From positions 10,874,001 through 10,938,000 of the forward strand of contig NZ_NETK01000001.1 of NCBI RefSeq assembly GCF_002343915.1: a DNA stretch of 64,000 nt. The letters are read 5' to 3'. Origin of the DNA: Nannocystis exedens (GTDB taxonomy: Bacteria; Myxococcota_A; Polyangia; Nannocystales; Nannocystaceae). Position numbers and translations under genes: made by a program. Below, piece by piece: positions 22,746 through 31,176 of this stretch (within the stretch, counting starts at the first letter, position 1; every line of letters starts with the position of its first letter). The notes under the pieces were generated by a model, which saw only the letters and a program-made list of their open reading frames with translations, was not told the DNA's origin and made no database searches.

Positions 22746-25105
22746 TCGAGGCGCTCGGTCCACAGCGCGGCGTCGAGGCGAAGGCCGCTGTCGGCGTCGG
22801 GGTCTTCCTGCAGCTCGGCGAGGACGCGGGCGGCGGCGTCGTAGTTGCGGGCGCGGGTCTGGGCCTCGAGCAGCATCAGCATGGCGCCGCGGCGCAGCTC
22901 GGAGGTGGCGAGCGGGTGCTCGTCGTCCTCGGGGTGGAGCGCGCGCTGCAGCGGCTCGATGGCGGCGGCGCCCTGCTGGACGTTGAGGAGCTGGCGGCCG
23001 AGGAGGTAGCCGCCGAGCGGGGCGTAGCGCGGCAGCGCGGCGATCTGCTCGGCCGCGTAGAGGCGCAGCACGGCCTCGCTCGGGTGCTCGGGGTTGGGCT
23101 CGAACGGATCGAAGTAGGCCAGCACGCGCGGCGCGAGGGCCGGATCGGCGGCGCCCATGCGCTTGATCTGCAGCTGGCGGACCTGGTTGTCGCCGAGGCC
23201 GCGGGTGAGCGCGCGGTCGTAGTAGGTGAGCGCGACCGGGAGGTCGAAGCGGGCCAGCGCGAGGTCGCCGAGGCGCTCGTCGACCAGCGCGGCGATCGTG
23301 TCGGTGAGGTCGTTGACGCGCGAGAGCTCGGCCAGGGTGGCCGCGGCGGCCTCCTGCATGCCGGCCTGCGCCTCGGCCTGCGCCAGCAGCAGGCGGTGCT
23401 CGGGCTGCTCGGGCTCGATGCTGCAGAGGTCGCGCAAGAGGTCGATGCGCTGGACCTCGGCGCCGCGGTGGTGGGCGAGGTTGGCCTCGGCGAGCAGGTC
23501 GGCGGCCCGGTGGGCGCACGGGCGCTGGAAGATCGGCCGCTGCTTGAAGCGCTGGCGCAGCGCCTCGATGTCGCGGGCCCGCAGCGGGCGCGCGCGCAGG
23601 AACGCCAGCCACTCGACCTCGAGCGCCTCGAGGGAGGTCCCGTAAGCCAGCTCGAAGTCGCCGGCGGTGCCGTAGAGGCGGAGGAAGGGCTCGACGCCGC
23701 GGGTGTCGATCAGCCAGCGGCAGAACGAGCCGGCCGCGGTGTAGGCCCGGCGCGACGACTTACCCCAGAAGCCGAGGCCCATGATGTCCCCGAGGACAGG
23801 TCGCAGCTCGAGGCGGTCGAGGATCGCGGCCTGGTCGTGGAGGTCGAGGCCCGACTCGCTGCGCGGGGCGAACGCGGTGGCGAAGCCCTCGATCAGGGCG
23901 AGGTTGACCCGCAGGCCGCGCCAGGACACCGCCGACGAGGTGCCGAACAGCGGCTCGCCGACGGTGTACGAGAACACGTGGGCGAGCTCGTGGTGGAGCA
24001 CGCGGTGCGGGAAGGCCTGCTCGTTGAGGTAGATGTGGCCGCGCCACGGCGGGGCGACCTCGGTGTTGCCGGCGCCGATCCACGCCCGCTTGAGCTCGGG
24101 GGTGGGGAACACGAAGCTGTGGACGGGCGCTCGCGGCTCGCGGCCGATCTGCGCGGCGAGCCGGTGCCAGGCGAACTCGTGCTCGGCGGCGAGCAGGTCG
24201 ATGTCGCGGGCGGCGGCCGAGTTGGCGGCGTAGTGGATGACGAAGTGATCGGTGACGCGGGTGCGCGGGAGGGCGGTCGCGAGGCTGGCCTCGGTGGCGT
24301 GGAAGCCGTTCTCGGCGGCGAACACGCCGAGCAGGGTGCCGGGCAGCAGGCACGCGAACAGGGCGGCGACGGTGAACGGCGCGCGGCGCAGGCTGACGCC
24401 GCGCAGCCGTACTTTGAGACCTGGCCCCAAGGTCAGGCTGAGCAGGGCCAGCGCGGCGCCGGCGACGAGGAAGTTGTAGGCGCGGAACCACCACAGGCGG
24501 GCGGTGATCGGGATGGCCTCGTCGTACAGCGGACCGGCGAAGTAGCCCCAGAACGGGTCGATGGCGTAGACGACCGGGTCGACGTAGATCCGCCACAGGC
24601 CGAGCACCAGCGAGAACACCAGTGGCACGCCGGCGAGCAGCAGCTGGACGCCGCGGCGGTCGGCCAGCACGCCGCCCCACAGCCCGGCGACGAGGCCGAG
24701 CAGGCCCGAGGCGGTGGGCAGGACGAGGAACCACAGCAGGCCGCCGGGCAGGTCGCAGTTGACCTGCCAGAAGTTGGCGAGGATGAAGGCGCCGAGCGCG
24801 AGCGTGAGCAGGCTGCAGAGGTCGCCGAGGCCGCGCAGGAACAGCAGCCGGAGCCGCTCGCCGGGTGTCTGCAGGGACATGGCGTGCGGGTCGGCGAGGT
24901 GGGCCTGCCGGGTGTCACGCACCGCGTCGACGCCGACGGCCAGCGCGAACAGGCTGATCACCGGGGTGAGGACCAGCGCGCCCTCGTAGCCGAGCGCGCC
25001 GAACAGCGGCTGGGTGGTGAGCCCGAGGGTGAAGAGGAGGACGAACCACCGCCTGCGCAGGACCGGTGTGGTGAAGTGTCGACGGACTGCGGCGAGGATC
25101 GACAT
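22721..25105 (-). CDS. Membrane protein with a peptidase-MA-like metalloprotease domain and TPR-like tail
   Basis: A 794-residue product. The first 275 residues hold about six to seven hydrophobic segments with a long loop between. A soluble domain then starts with DHFVIHYAANSAAARDI and contains the zinc-protease motif HHELAHVF (near residue 372) and a downstream ALIEGFATAF, whose Glu fits a third zinc ligand; this is the gluzincin/peptidase-MA pattern. From about residue 500 helical repeats resembling TPRs run to the end. The likely topology places the protease domain outside the inner membrane. It starts 21 bp after the stop of an ECF sigma factor gene, so the two are probably one operon. 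The 3' end is the source of the tandem copies at 22478-22745. Confidence 0.83.
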   Translation of the reverse strand: MSILAAVRRHFTTPVLRRRWFVLLFTLGLTTQPLFGALGYEGALVLTPVISLFALAVGVDAVRDTRQAHLADPHAMSLQTPGERLRLLFLRGLGDLCSLLTLALGAFILANFWQVNCDLPGGLLWFLVLPTASGLLGLVAGLWGGVLADRRGVQLLLAGVPLVFSLVLGLWRIYVDPVVYAIDPFWGYFAGPLYDEAIPITARLWWFRAYNFLVAGAALALLSLTLGPGLKVRLRGVSLRRAPFTVAALFACLLPGTLLGVFAAENGFHATEASLATALPRTRVTDHFVIHYAANSAAARDIDLLAAEHEFAWHRLAAQIGREPRAPVHSFVFPTPELKRAWIGAGNTEVAPPWRGHIYLNEQAFPHRVLHHELAHVFSYTVGEPLFGTSSAVSWRGLRVNLALIEGFATAFAPRSESGLDLHDQAAILDRLELRPVLGDIMGLGFWGKSSRRAYTAAGSFCRWLIDTRGVEPFLRLYGTAGDFELAYGTSLEALEVEWLAFLRARPLRARDIEALRQRFKQRPIFQRPCAHRAADLLAEANLAHHRGAEVQRIDLLRDLCSIEPEQPEHRLLLAQAEAQAGMQEAAAATLAELSRVNDLTDTIAALVDERLGDLALARFDLPVALTYYDRALTRGLGDNQVRQLQIKRMGAADPALAPRVLAYFDPFEPNPEHPSEAVLRLYAAEQIAALPRYAPLGGYLLGRQLLNVQQGAAAIEPLQRALHPEDDEHPLATSELRRGAMLMLLEAQTRARNYDAAARVLAELQEDPDADSGLRLDAALWTERLEFLRTYLP

Positions 25106-25126
25106 CGCGGCGGGCTCGCAGTGTTC

Positions 25127-25735
25127 TTAGCCGATTTGGCCGCGGACGGCCGCAGCCCAGGCGTCGAGATCGCCGAGGCTGTCGCGCAATTCGGCCGCGC
25201 CGTCCTCCAGCGCGGTCATCGCCGCTTCGAGCAGCTGCTTGGCCCGGCGCAGACGGGTGCGGATGGTGCCCTCGGGAACCCCCAGGATGTCGGCGATCTC
25301 GCGCGCGCCGAGCTTCTCCCAGAAGTAGAGCTCGAGCAGGACCTGGTGATCGAGCGGGATCCGCCGCAGGCCGAGCAGGAGCAGCCGCTCCTCTCGCCGG
25401 CGAGCGAGCAAGGTGGCCGGCGTGGGCCGCAGATCGTGGACGCTGGTGAGCCCGAAGTCGAGGCGCGCCCCCTCGCGCACCTTGCCGCGCAGGTGCTTGT
25501 AGAGGACGTTGTGGGCGACCGCGAACAGGAAGGTGCGGAAGCTCGAGTCGCCGCGGATCCGCTCCTTGCTCTCGAGACAGGCGAGGAAGGTCTTCTGCAC
25601 GAGGTCGCCGGCGTCGTCGTCGACCTTGTTGCGGAAGAAGCGGGCGATCGCGGGGTAGTGGCGCTCGAACAGCTGGACGCCGGCCTTGCTGTCGCCGCCC
25701 CGCCAGGCGACGTAGAGCTCTTCGTCGGGCTGCAT
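25127..25735 (-). CDS. ECF-type RNA polymerase sigma factor
   Basis: A 202-residue sigma-70-family factor. Region 2: LFERHYPAIARFFRNKV ... AGDLVQKTFLACLESKERIR ... FRTFLFAVAHNVLYKHLRGK. Region 4: IPLDHQVLLELYFWEKLGAR followed by the helix-turn-helix EIADILGVPEGTIRTRLRRAK. It would direct RNA polymerase to a small regulon. ATG 25735 is chosen since upstream codons look non-coding and region 2 begins about 20 residues later. The metallopeptidase gene follows 21 bp downstream. No classical zinc anti-sigma factor is adjacent; the membrane metallopeptidase could be part of the sensing, but that is inference. Confidence 0.92.
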   Translation of the reverse strand: MQPDEELYVAWRGGDSKAGVQLFERHYPAIARFFRNKVDDDAGDLVQKTFLACLESKERIRGDSSFRTFLFAVAHNVLYKHLRGKVREGARLDFGLTSVHDLRPTPATLLARRREERLLLLGLRRIPLDHQVLLELYFWEKLGAREIADILGVPEGTIRTRLRRAKQLLEAAMTALEDGAAELRDSLGDLDAWAAAVRGQIG

Positions 25736-26070
25736 GCCGGCGAGCAGTGTAGCGCAGGCGGGCGGACGCGGCGGCGGCCGGCGTCGCCGCGACGGTCGCA
25801 AACGGCTCGCGTGGGTGCGGCTCGACCTCACTTCGCGCGCGCGACGGCGGCGCGGCGCGAGCTCGGAAAATTTCGGCGAACGCGGAGACACGCGATCGAC
25901 GAGGGGCGTGCCGCGTGGCGAACTGCCCGCGCGTGCGACGTCGCGGCCGCCGGGGTCGCGCGCGCGTTGGCCGAGCGCGGGGAAATTGGCAACGCGAATG
26001 GCTGGCTTGTTGAAAATTAAAATCAAACTCGGGGATGAGAAATGCCACTCTAATGCTTCTGAGAGAACGA

Positions 26071-26099
26071 TTGAATTGATTTTTGAAAATGAATATCAT
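26071..26099 (+). promoter_or_regulatory. Sigma-70-type promoter upstream of a Cys-rich lipoprotein gene
   Basis: TTGAAT (26071-26076), 17-bp spacer, TATCAT (26094-26099), about 24 bp before the ATG at 26123. It lies in a marked AT-rich island (26010-26105) within the 387-bp gap between two divergent genes. The rest of the gap (25736-26000) is GC-rich and shows no feature. Confidence 0.55.
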
Positions 26100-26122
26100 T
26101 ACCTCCTGCCGTCGTTGCCGAC

Positions 26123-26860
26123 ATGACCCCGCGTACTCCTGCCCGATCTCCGCTGTCCCTCCTCGTCGTCGCGGCCGCGCTCGCTTGCAGCGCGGAGCCG
26201 ACGACCACGACCGAGGCTCCCGTGTCGGGCACCGACGCGACGACGACGACTGAGCCGGCGACGACGGGCCCCGAGACGTCGACCACGGCCGCGACGTCGG
26301 AGCCGACCACGTCCGGCGAGACCACGAGCACCGCCACCACGCAGGAGGCGATCACGGACGCGACGACGGCGGCGAGCTCGACGACGACGGGCGCGTCCGC
26401 GACCACCGAGGCCGAGTGCGCGGCCGAGGCGACCGACGAGTGTACGGGCTGCATGCGCGAGGCGTGCTGCGAGGCGCTGGCGGACTGCCAGGCGGACGCG
26501 GCCTGCGTGGCCTGCGTGTCGGGCGAGGACGGCGACGCGTGCGAGTCGACGCCCGAGACGCACGCGCGCGTCGACGCGTACCTCGAGTGCAAGGGCGCGG
26601 CGTGCCAGGAGGTGTGCATCGGCGGGCCGGTCGGCTCGTGCGAGGACGCGCTGGCCGAGCTGGCGCAGGACGCCTGCACGACGTGCCTGGGCGCGAGCTG
26701 CTGCGAGGAGGTCGCGGCCTGCCACGGCAACTCGGTGTGCTGGACCGGCTGCTTCACCGTCCACGACGACGCGGTGTGCCACAGCGATCCGGACGGGCAC
26801 GCGCTCTACCACGCGCTCGGCGCCTGCGCGTCGGGGTCCTGCCAGGCGGAGTGCTTCTAA
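26123..26860 (+). CDS. Cys-rich lipoprotein with an internally duplicated cysteine module
   Basis: A 245-residue product. The signal LSLLVVAAALAC has a lipobox (ALAC). Residues about 30-95 are a Thr/Ser/Ala linker. The remainder carries two copies of a cysteine module: CTGCMREACCEALADC ... VACVSG ... YLECKGAACQEVC, then CTTCLGASCCEEVAACHGN ... CWTGCF ... LGACASGSCQAEC. Spacing of Cys is the same in both halves, so the domain arose by duplication. It is unrelated in detail to the three lipoproteins at 18-21 kb but shares their layout. Likely anchored in the outer membrane and exposed outside. No clear ribosome site; the AT-rich promoter is close. Confidence 0.82.
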   Translation: MTPRTPARSPLSLLVVAAALACSAEPTTTTEAPVSGTDATTTTEPATTGPETSTTAATSEPTTSGETTSTATTQEAITDATTAASSTTTGASATTEAECAAEATDECTGCMREACCEALADCQADAACVACVSGEDGDACESTPETHARVDAYLECKGAACQEVCIGGPVGSCEDALAELAQDACTTCLGASCCEEVAACHGNSVCWTGCFTVHDDAVCHSDPDGHALYHALGACASGSCQAECF

Positions 26861-26977
26861 AAGTTCTCCGGCCGGCCGGAGGCGGATCGCTCTCTGCCGC
26901 GACGCGTACACGCGGCCCCGCCTCCGGCCCGGTCGGACCCTTGTCATCCGCGGGGCGGTGAGGGGTGGCCTTCAGGA

Positions 26978-27023
26978 CATGGGCGATGAGACATGCCCGG
27001 AAGGGCATGTCCCGGCGGTCAGT
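26978..27023. repeat. 14-bp palindromic array, 4 units, between convergent genes
   Basis: Cores at 26978, 26992 and 27006 (CATG) and 27020 (CAGT). Units 26992/27006 form CATGCCC-ggaa-GGGCATG. The last unit overlaps the stop codon (27019-27021) of the leftward gene. Confidence 0.85.
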
Positions 27024-27816
27024 TGCCGGAGACGTTGCCCATCGAGGCGTTGATGTACGACGGCAGGACCACGCGGACCTCGGTCTGCGAGGTGTGGAAC
27101 TGGACCGGGAGGGCGGTGGCGCTGGCGATGCTGCGGCGGATGGCCGGGATCCCGCGCCCGATCTGCTCGAGCAGGCCGAGGTGACGGGCGGTCGCGGCCA
27201 GCAGCGGGTTGCGCGGGAACGAGGCGCCGCCGTGCTGCGCCAGCTCGTCGAGCGAGATCGGGAGGGCGAGGCCGCCGGGGCTCCAGATCTCGAGGCGGTC
27301 GTTGAAGATCCGCAGGGACACGCGGCCGCTGAGGCGGTAGTCGCGGTGGACGAGGGCGTTGACCAGAGCCTCGCGCACGGCCTCCTCGGGGTACTCGGGC
27401 GCGAGGTCGGCGGGGACGAGCAGGTTGGGCGCGGCGCGGGTGTTGGCGCGCACGAACTCGAGGCCGAGGCGGACGAGCTCGGCGAGGTTGCCCTCGGCGT
27501 CGAGCCGCGCGGCGACCGGGTCGGCGAGAGCGGCGCCGCGGATCCGCACGATCGAGACGCCCCACTCGGGCCGCGAGACCTGCGGAGCTGTCCCAAAGGC
27601 CATGAGGCCGACGACGGTGGGCGTGGGTTGTCCGCCGGTGGTGCCGATGAGGCCCAGCCGTTGCGCGGCGCGCTCGTGGACGCCCGGCTCGGCGCCGAGG
27701 CCGGGGACGCGGCGGCGGACGTAGGCCTCGAGCGCGGCGAGGTCGAGGTCGTCGACGCTGGCGCCGGCGACCGGGCTGCGCTCGAAGCCGAGCGGCGTGG
27801 GGGCCACGAGGCTCAT
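27019..27816 (-). CDS. ATP-binding protein of the RecG-like/AlbA_2-HATPase type, possible regulator
   Basis: A 265-residue product that matches the C-terminal part of the family called putative DNA-binding or RecG-like transcriptional regulators: LGLIGTTGGQPTPTVVGLMAFG, then the helix YPEEAVREALVNALVHRDYR (the N-box of a GHKL-type ATPase), and the strand RLEIWSPGGLALPISLDEL followed by RNPLLAATARHLGLLEQIGRGI (G-box region). The usual N-terminal AlbA_2 domain is absent or much reduced here, so it may be a short form. Role unknown; related proteins act in regulation, some in antiphage islands, but no such neighbours exist. The start at 27816 is the only ATG with sensible upstream sequence. Confidence 0.75.
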   Translation of the reverse strand: MSLVAPTPLGFERSPVAGASVDDLDLAALEAYVRRRVPGLGAEPGVHERAAQRLGLIGTTGGQPTPTVVGLMAFGTAPQVSRPEWGVSIVRIRGAALADPVAARLDAEGNLAELVRLGLEFVRANTRAAPNLLVPADLAPEYPEEAVREALVNALVHRDYRLSGRVSLRIFNDRLEIWSPGGLALPISLDELAQHGGASFPRNPLLAATARHLGLLEQIGRGIPAIRRSIASATALPVQFHTSQTEVRVVLPSYINASMGNVSGN

Positions 27817-28289
27817 GGCCGGAGTGTAACCGGCCTTGCGTCCGAGGTGGCCGGGCGGCTGGGCGCGGCCTCGCTCGACGCAGCGAGGCCAGCGTGACGC
27901 AGCGGCACCCGGCGCGCCGAGGCGCGCGATCGCGAGGTCGGGAGGATTCGCGACCGCAAACGCGGGGCGACGGCCGAGGTCGTCGCTGCCGGGATCCCGG
28001 CGCAGGACGGCGGCGCGCGTCGATGGCGCGAGAGGTCGCGTTGCGTGGTTGTCCCGCGAGCGCCGGGGTCTGCCGCGCACGGCGAGGGCCGGCGAGCACG
28101 GAGACGTGCGGCGGAGGTCGGCGCGCGGAGGGGGACTCGCGGGCGCGGAGGCTGCGTGAGAGGTCGCCTCGCGCGACGGCCCGGGGTCCTTGCACGGGCG
28201 CGAGCCCGGCGAGCACCGAGGCGTGCGGTGGTTCGGCGCGCGTGGAGAGTGACTCGCACGCGCGGAGGCGGCGCGAGGCGGGCGCGACG
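27817..28289. repeat. GC-rich non-coding gap with a direct repeat of about 117-bp period
   Basis: A 473-bp stretch between leftward genes without a plausible gene. The segment GGCGAGCAC(C/G)GAG with its following sequence occurs at 28091 and again at 28208, both continuing into GTGCGG, a GGCGCGCG block, a GACTCGC and a CGCGGAGGC. The two copies are imperfect (about four fifths identical by eye). No palindromic 14-bp array is present. Confidence 0.5.
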
Positions 28290-29533
28290 TCAGCGCGCGG
28301 CGCGGTTGTAGGCGTCGAGGCCGGCGCGCAGGATCTCGAGGCAGCGCGCGAGCCTGTCGCGGCCGAGGACGTAGGCGATCCGCACCTGGTTCTTGCCGAG
28401 GCCGGGGGTGGCGTAGAAGCCCTCGGCGGGGGCCATCATCACCGTCTCGCCGCCGAGGTCGAAGTCGCGGAGCATGAAGATGCAAAAGTCTTCGGCGTCG
28501 GCGACCGGCAGATCGGTGATGAGGTAGAAGGCGCCGGTGGGCGTGGGGCAGGAGACGCCGGGGATCGCGTTGAGGCCGGCGACGATCAGGTCGCGGCGGG
28601 CGCGGTACTCGTCGACCATGGCCCGCATGTCGGCCGGCGGCGTGCGCAGGGCGGCCAGCGCGGCGTGCTGGTCGACGGTCGGCGGGGACAGGCGCGCCTG
28701 GGCGAACCGCAGGCAGGCGGAGTACAGCGCGGCGTTGCGGGTGACGAGGCAGCCGACCCGCGCGCCGCAGGCCGAGTAGCGCTTGGAGACGGAGTCGATC
28801 ATCACCGCGTGATCGGCGAGGCCGGGCACGGCGAGCACCGACGGGGCGCGCGGCACCGGGGCGCCCGCGGCCGGCGGCTCGTCGGGGTAGACGAACTCGC
28901 GGTAGACCTCGTCGACGACGAAGAAGATGCCGGCCTGCACGCACACCTCGCCGAGCGCGGCGAGGTCGGCGGCGCTCAGCACCATGCCGGTCGGGTTGCC
29001 CGGCGAGGGGATGATGAAGGCGCGGGTCTTCGGGGTGATGGCCGCCCGCACCCGCTCGGCCGGGACGGCGAAGCTCTCGCGCGCGTGGGTCGAGACGGGC
29101 ACGACCTCGACGCCGAGGAGGTGCGAAAAGCCGCGGTAGTTGGTGTAGTAGGGCTCGGCGACGAGGATCTGATCGCCGACGTCGCAGGCGGCGGCGATGG
29201 CGAACAGCAGCGCCTCGCTGCCGCCGACGGTGACGAGGATCTGGCTCGGGGTGATGGGCCCGCCGCCGCGCGCGGCGTCGAGGCCGTTGTAGTGCTCGGC
29301 CAGAGCTGTCCGATAGGCCAGGTAACCCTCGGACGGGCTGTAGGCGACGACGCTCTCGTCGTAGCTCCGGTAGGCGGCGAGCATCGGCTGCACGGTGGCG
29401 AGGTCGGGCTGGCCGATGTTGAGGTGGTGCACGGTGACCCCGCGCGCCCGCGCCTGATCGGCGTAGGGAGTGAGGCGGCGGATCGGGGACGCGGGGCGTC
29501 GAGCCCGCGGCGGGACAGGCTGGGTGCGGTCAT
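28290..29533 (-). CDS. Class I/II aminotransferase, apparent 1-base deletion near the start
   Basis: PLP-dependent fold-type I aminotransferase of about 414 residues. Seen: HHLNIGQPDLATV, GYLAYRTALAEHY, the Gly-rich cofactor loop TVGGSEALLFAIAAACDVGD, SPGNPTGMVLS, DEVYREFVYPDE and the PLP lysine in IDSVSKRYSACGARVG. It probably moves amino groups to or from an aspartate or aromatic amino acid. ATG 29533 opens a good N-terminus (MTAPSLSRRGLDAP) in one frame, while PASPIRRLTPYADQ onward is in another. One extra base in the G run at 29493-29496 would join them into the expected LDAPASPIRRLTPY. No in-frame start exists near the join. Either a sequencing indel or a real frameshift. Confidence 0.85.
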
Positions 29534-29665
29534 GGGCACGCGGAGTGTGAGACGGTTTGTCGCCGTTGAGAAGACCGCTGCGACCGGCGCCGGCGGACGG
29601 GCGCAAACGCGGCGCAGGCGGGCTCCCGCCGGCGCGGCTCGCGGAGCGCGGCCGGTGCGATCGCG

Positions 29666-30802
29666 TCAACGCACGGCGCCGCCGTCTCCAGGGGGCTGGT
29701 AACGGCCGGTGCTGCGCGCCCAGTCGGCGTGGCCGGAGATGAAGTGGATGAGCACCTGGACGTAGCGGCGCAGCTGGTCGTCGATGTCCTCGTCGAAGCT
29801 CGGCAGGTCGGCGACGAGCCGCTCGAACTCCCGCATCTCGATGTTGTGAAGCTGGACGGTGCGCGCGAGCGCGTCGTCGAAGCTGAGGCCGTCCTCGTGC
29901 ATGAGCACGAGCACGGTGTTGTTGACCTCGCCCTTCGCGCGCTCCTTCTCGACGGTGTAGATGTCGTTGGCGAGGCCGACGATGGTGCTGGCGCTGCGCT
30001 CGAGCGCCCGCACGGACTCGTGCTCGAGCACGTCGGGCGGGAGGAAGATGTGCTCGGTCAGCTCGCCGAGGAGGAAGCCGGTGTAGAGGCCGACGGTGAT
30101 CTGGCGGATCCGGCTGTGGCTGGCGAACGCCGGCACGACCCCGGCCGCGCGGTACTTCGCCTCGTCGACGAAGGCCTGGAACAGGCGCTCGACGCAGGAC
30201 GAAAACCGGGGGATCCAGTTGGGGACGCGCAGCTCGAGCATGCGCTCGCGCAGGTCGCCGAACGCCTGCGCGAACGGATCGATGAGCTGCGGGTGGGCGC
30301 CGTCGCGGAACACGCCGAGGAGGGTGCGGAGGTAGGCCGCGACCAGCACGGCGCCGTGGATCTGCTCGAGGCGATCGTCGAGGCAACAGAACAGGGTGGT
30401 CCAGTCGACCGCGACCTGCAGCGCGACCATGTCGGCGGTGGCGGGGAAGATCCGGGCGAGCAGGTGACCGACCCGGCTGTCGCGCAGGGCGTCGATGTGC
30501 TTCTGGCTGCGCGCGAAGCCCATCGCCTGGGCCCACTCGACGGTGTTCTCGTGGATCTGGTCGGCCGCGGGGTGGACCGAGGGCTGGTAGGGGCACTCGA
30601 GCCTGGGGAGCTGCATGATGCGCTGCCGCGAGACCGACGATGACGCGAACTGGGTCGCGTCGACAGCAGGCGCCAGCCCGGCCGGCTGCCCCGGAACGGC
30701 CACGAGGGGGCGCCCCCGCGGATCCGTGCGGTTCGGCGCCGACGTCGTGGCGATCGCTTCGACGCGGGCGCTGAACGGGCTGGCTGCGATCCGTCGGGTC
30801 AT
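29666..30802 (-). CDS. Terpene synthase family protein
   Basis: A 378-residue class I terpene cyclase of bacterial type, which would cyclise a prenyl diphosphate. The Asp-rich metal motif is LDDRLEQ (Asp142, Asp143; DDxxE form) and the second motif is NDIYTVEKE (Asn279, Thr283, Glu287), matching ND(x2)(S/T)(x3)E with the usual Lys before the Glu. The RY pair near the C-terminus is present (TGRYQPP). ATG 30802 gives about 60 residues of Ala/Arg-rich N-terminal extension before the fold begins (RLECPYQPSVHP); such extensions occur in geosmin- and methylisoborneol-type enzymes. Product cannot be predicted. No prenyltransferase, methyltransferase or P450 lies next to it. Confidence 0.87.
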   Translation of the reverse strand: MTRRIAASPFSARVEAIATTSAPNRTDPRGRPLVAVPGQPAGLAPAVDATQFASSSVSRQRIMQLPRLECPYQPSVHPAADQIHENTVEWAQAMGFARSQKHIDALRDSRVGHLLARIFPATADMVALQVAVDWTTLFCCLDDRLEQIHGAVLVAAYLRTLLGVFRDGAHPQLIDPFAQAFGDLRERMLELRVPNWIPRFSSCVERLFQAFVDEAKYRAAGVVPAFASHSRIRQITVGLYTGFLLGELTEHIFLPPDVLEHESVRALERSASTIVGLANDIYTVEKERAKGEVNNTVLVLMHEDGLSFDDALARTVQLHNIEMREFERLVADLPSFDEDIDDQLRRYVQVLIHFISGHADWARSTGRYQPPGDGGAVR

Positions 30803-31176
30803 GGGACTCTTTCGGTCAGCGTCTGCGATCCTTCGTCGGATCACTCGTCGAAGCAAGCCCGCGCACGCTTGCGCCTGCCGCCGCGGCTTTATCGGCACTC
30901 CGAGCACCACGCCACATCAAGCTATACCGGATCCGCATACGAACCGCACTTTGGCGACGATTCGGGTGGGGCGGTGTGCACATCCCACGGCACCCGACTC
31001 GCCCAGTATTCACCATGGCGACGCCACCCGTCTGCGGAGCCGGGGCCACGGGGGTCATCCAGGTGCGACTGCGACCACGAAGCGTGCCAGTACATCGAAT
31101 CGCGCAGAAGGCGCGGAGACGATCCCCGGACCTCTGCGCCCGTGGCTGTCCCTGAGGCCAGCTGACCCAAAGGCCG
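30803..31176. other. Non-coding gap, nothing recognised
   Basis: About 374 bases upstream of the terpene synthase and downstream of the ATP-grasp gene. Base composition is less GC-extreme than in the coding regions. No array, RNA gene or terminator could be supported; it should contain the terpene synthase promoter, since nothing else separates the genes. Confidence 0.35.
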
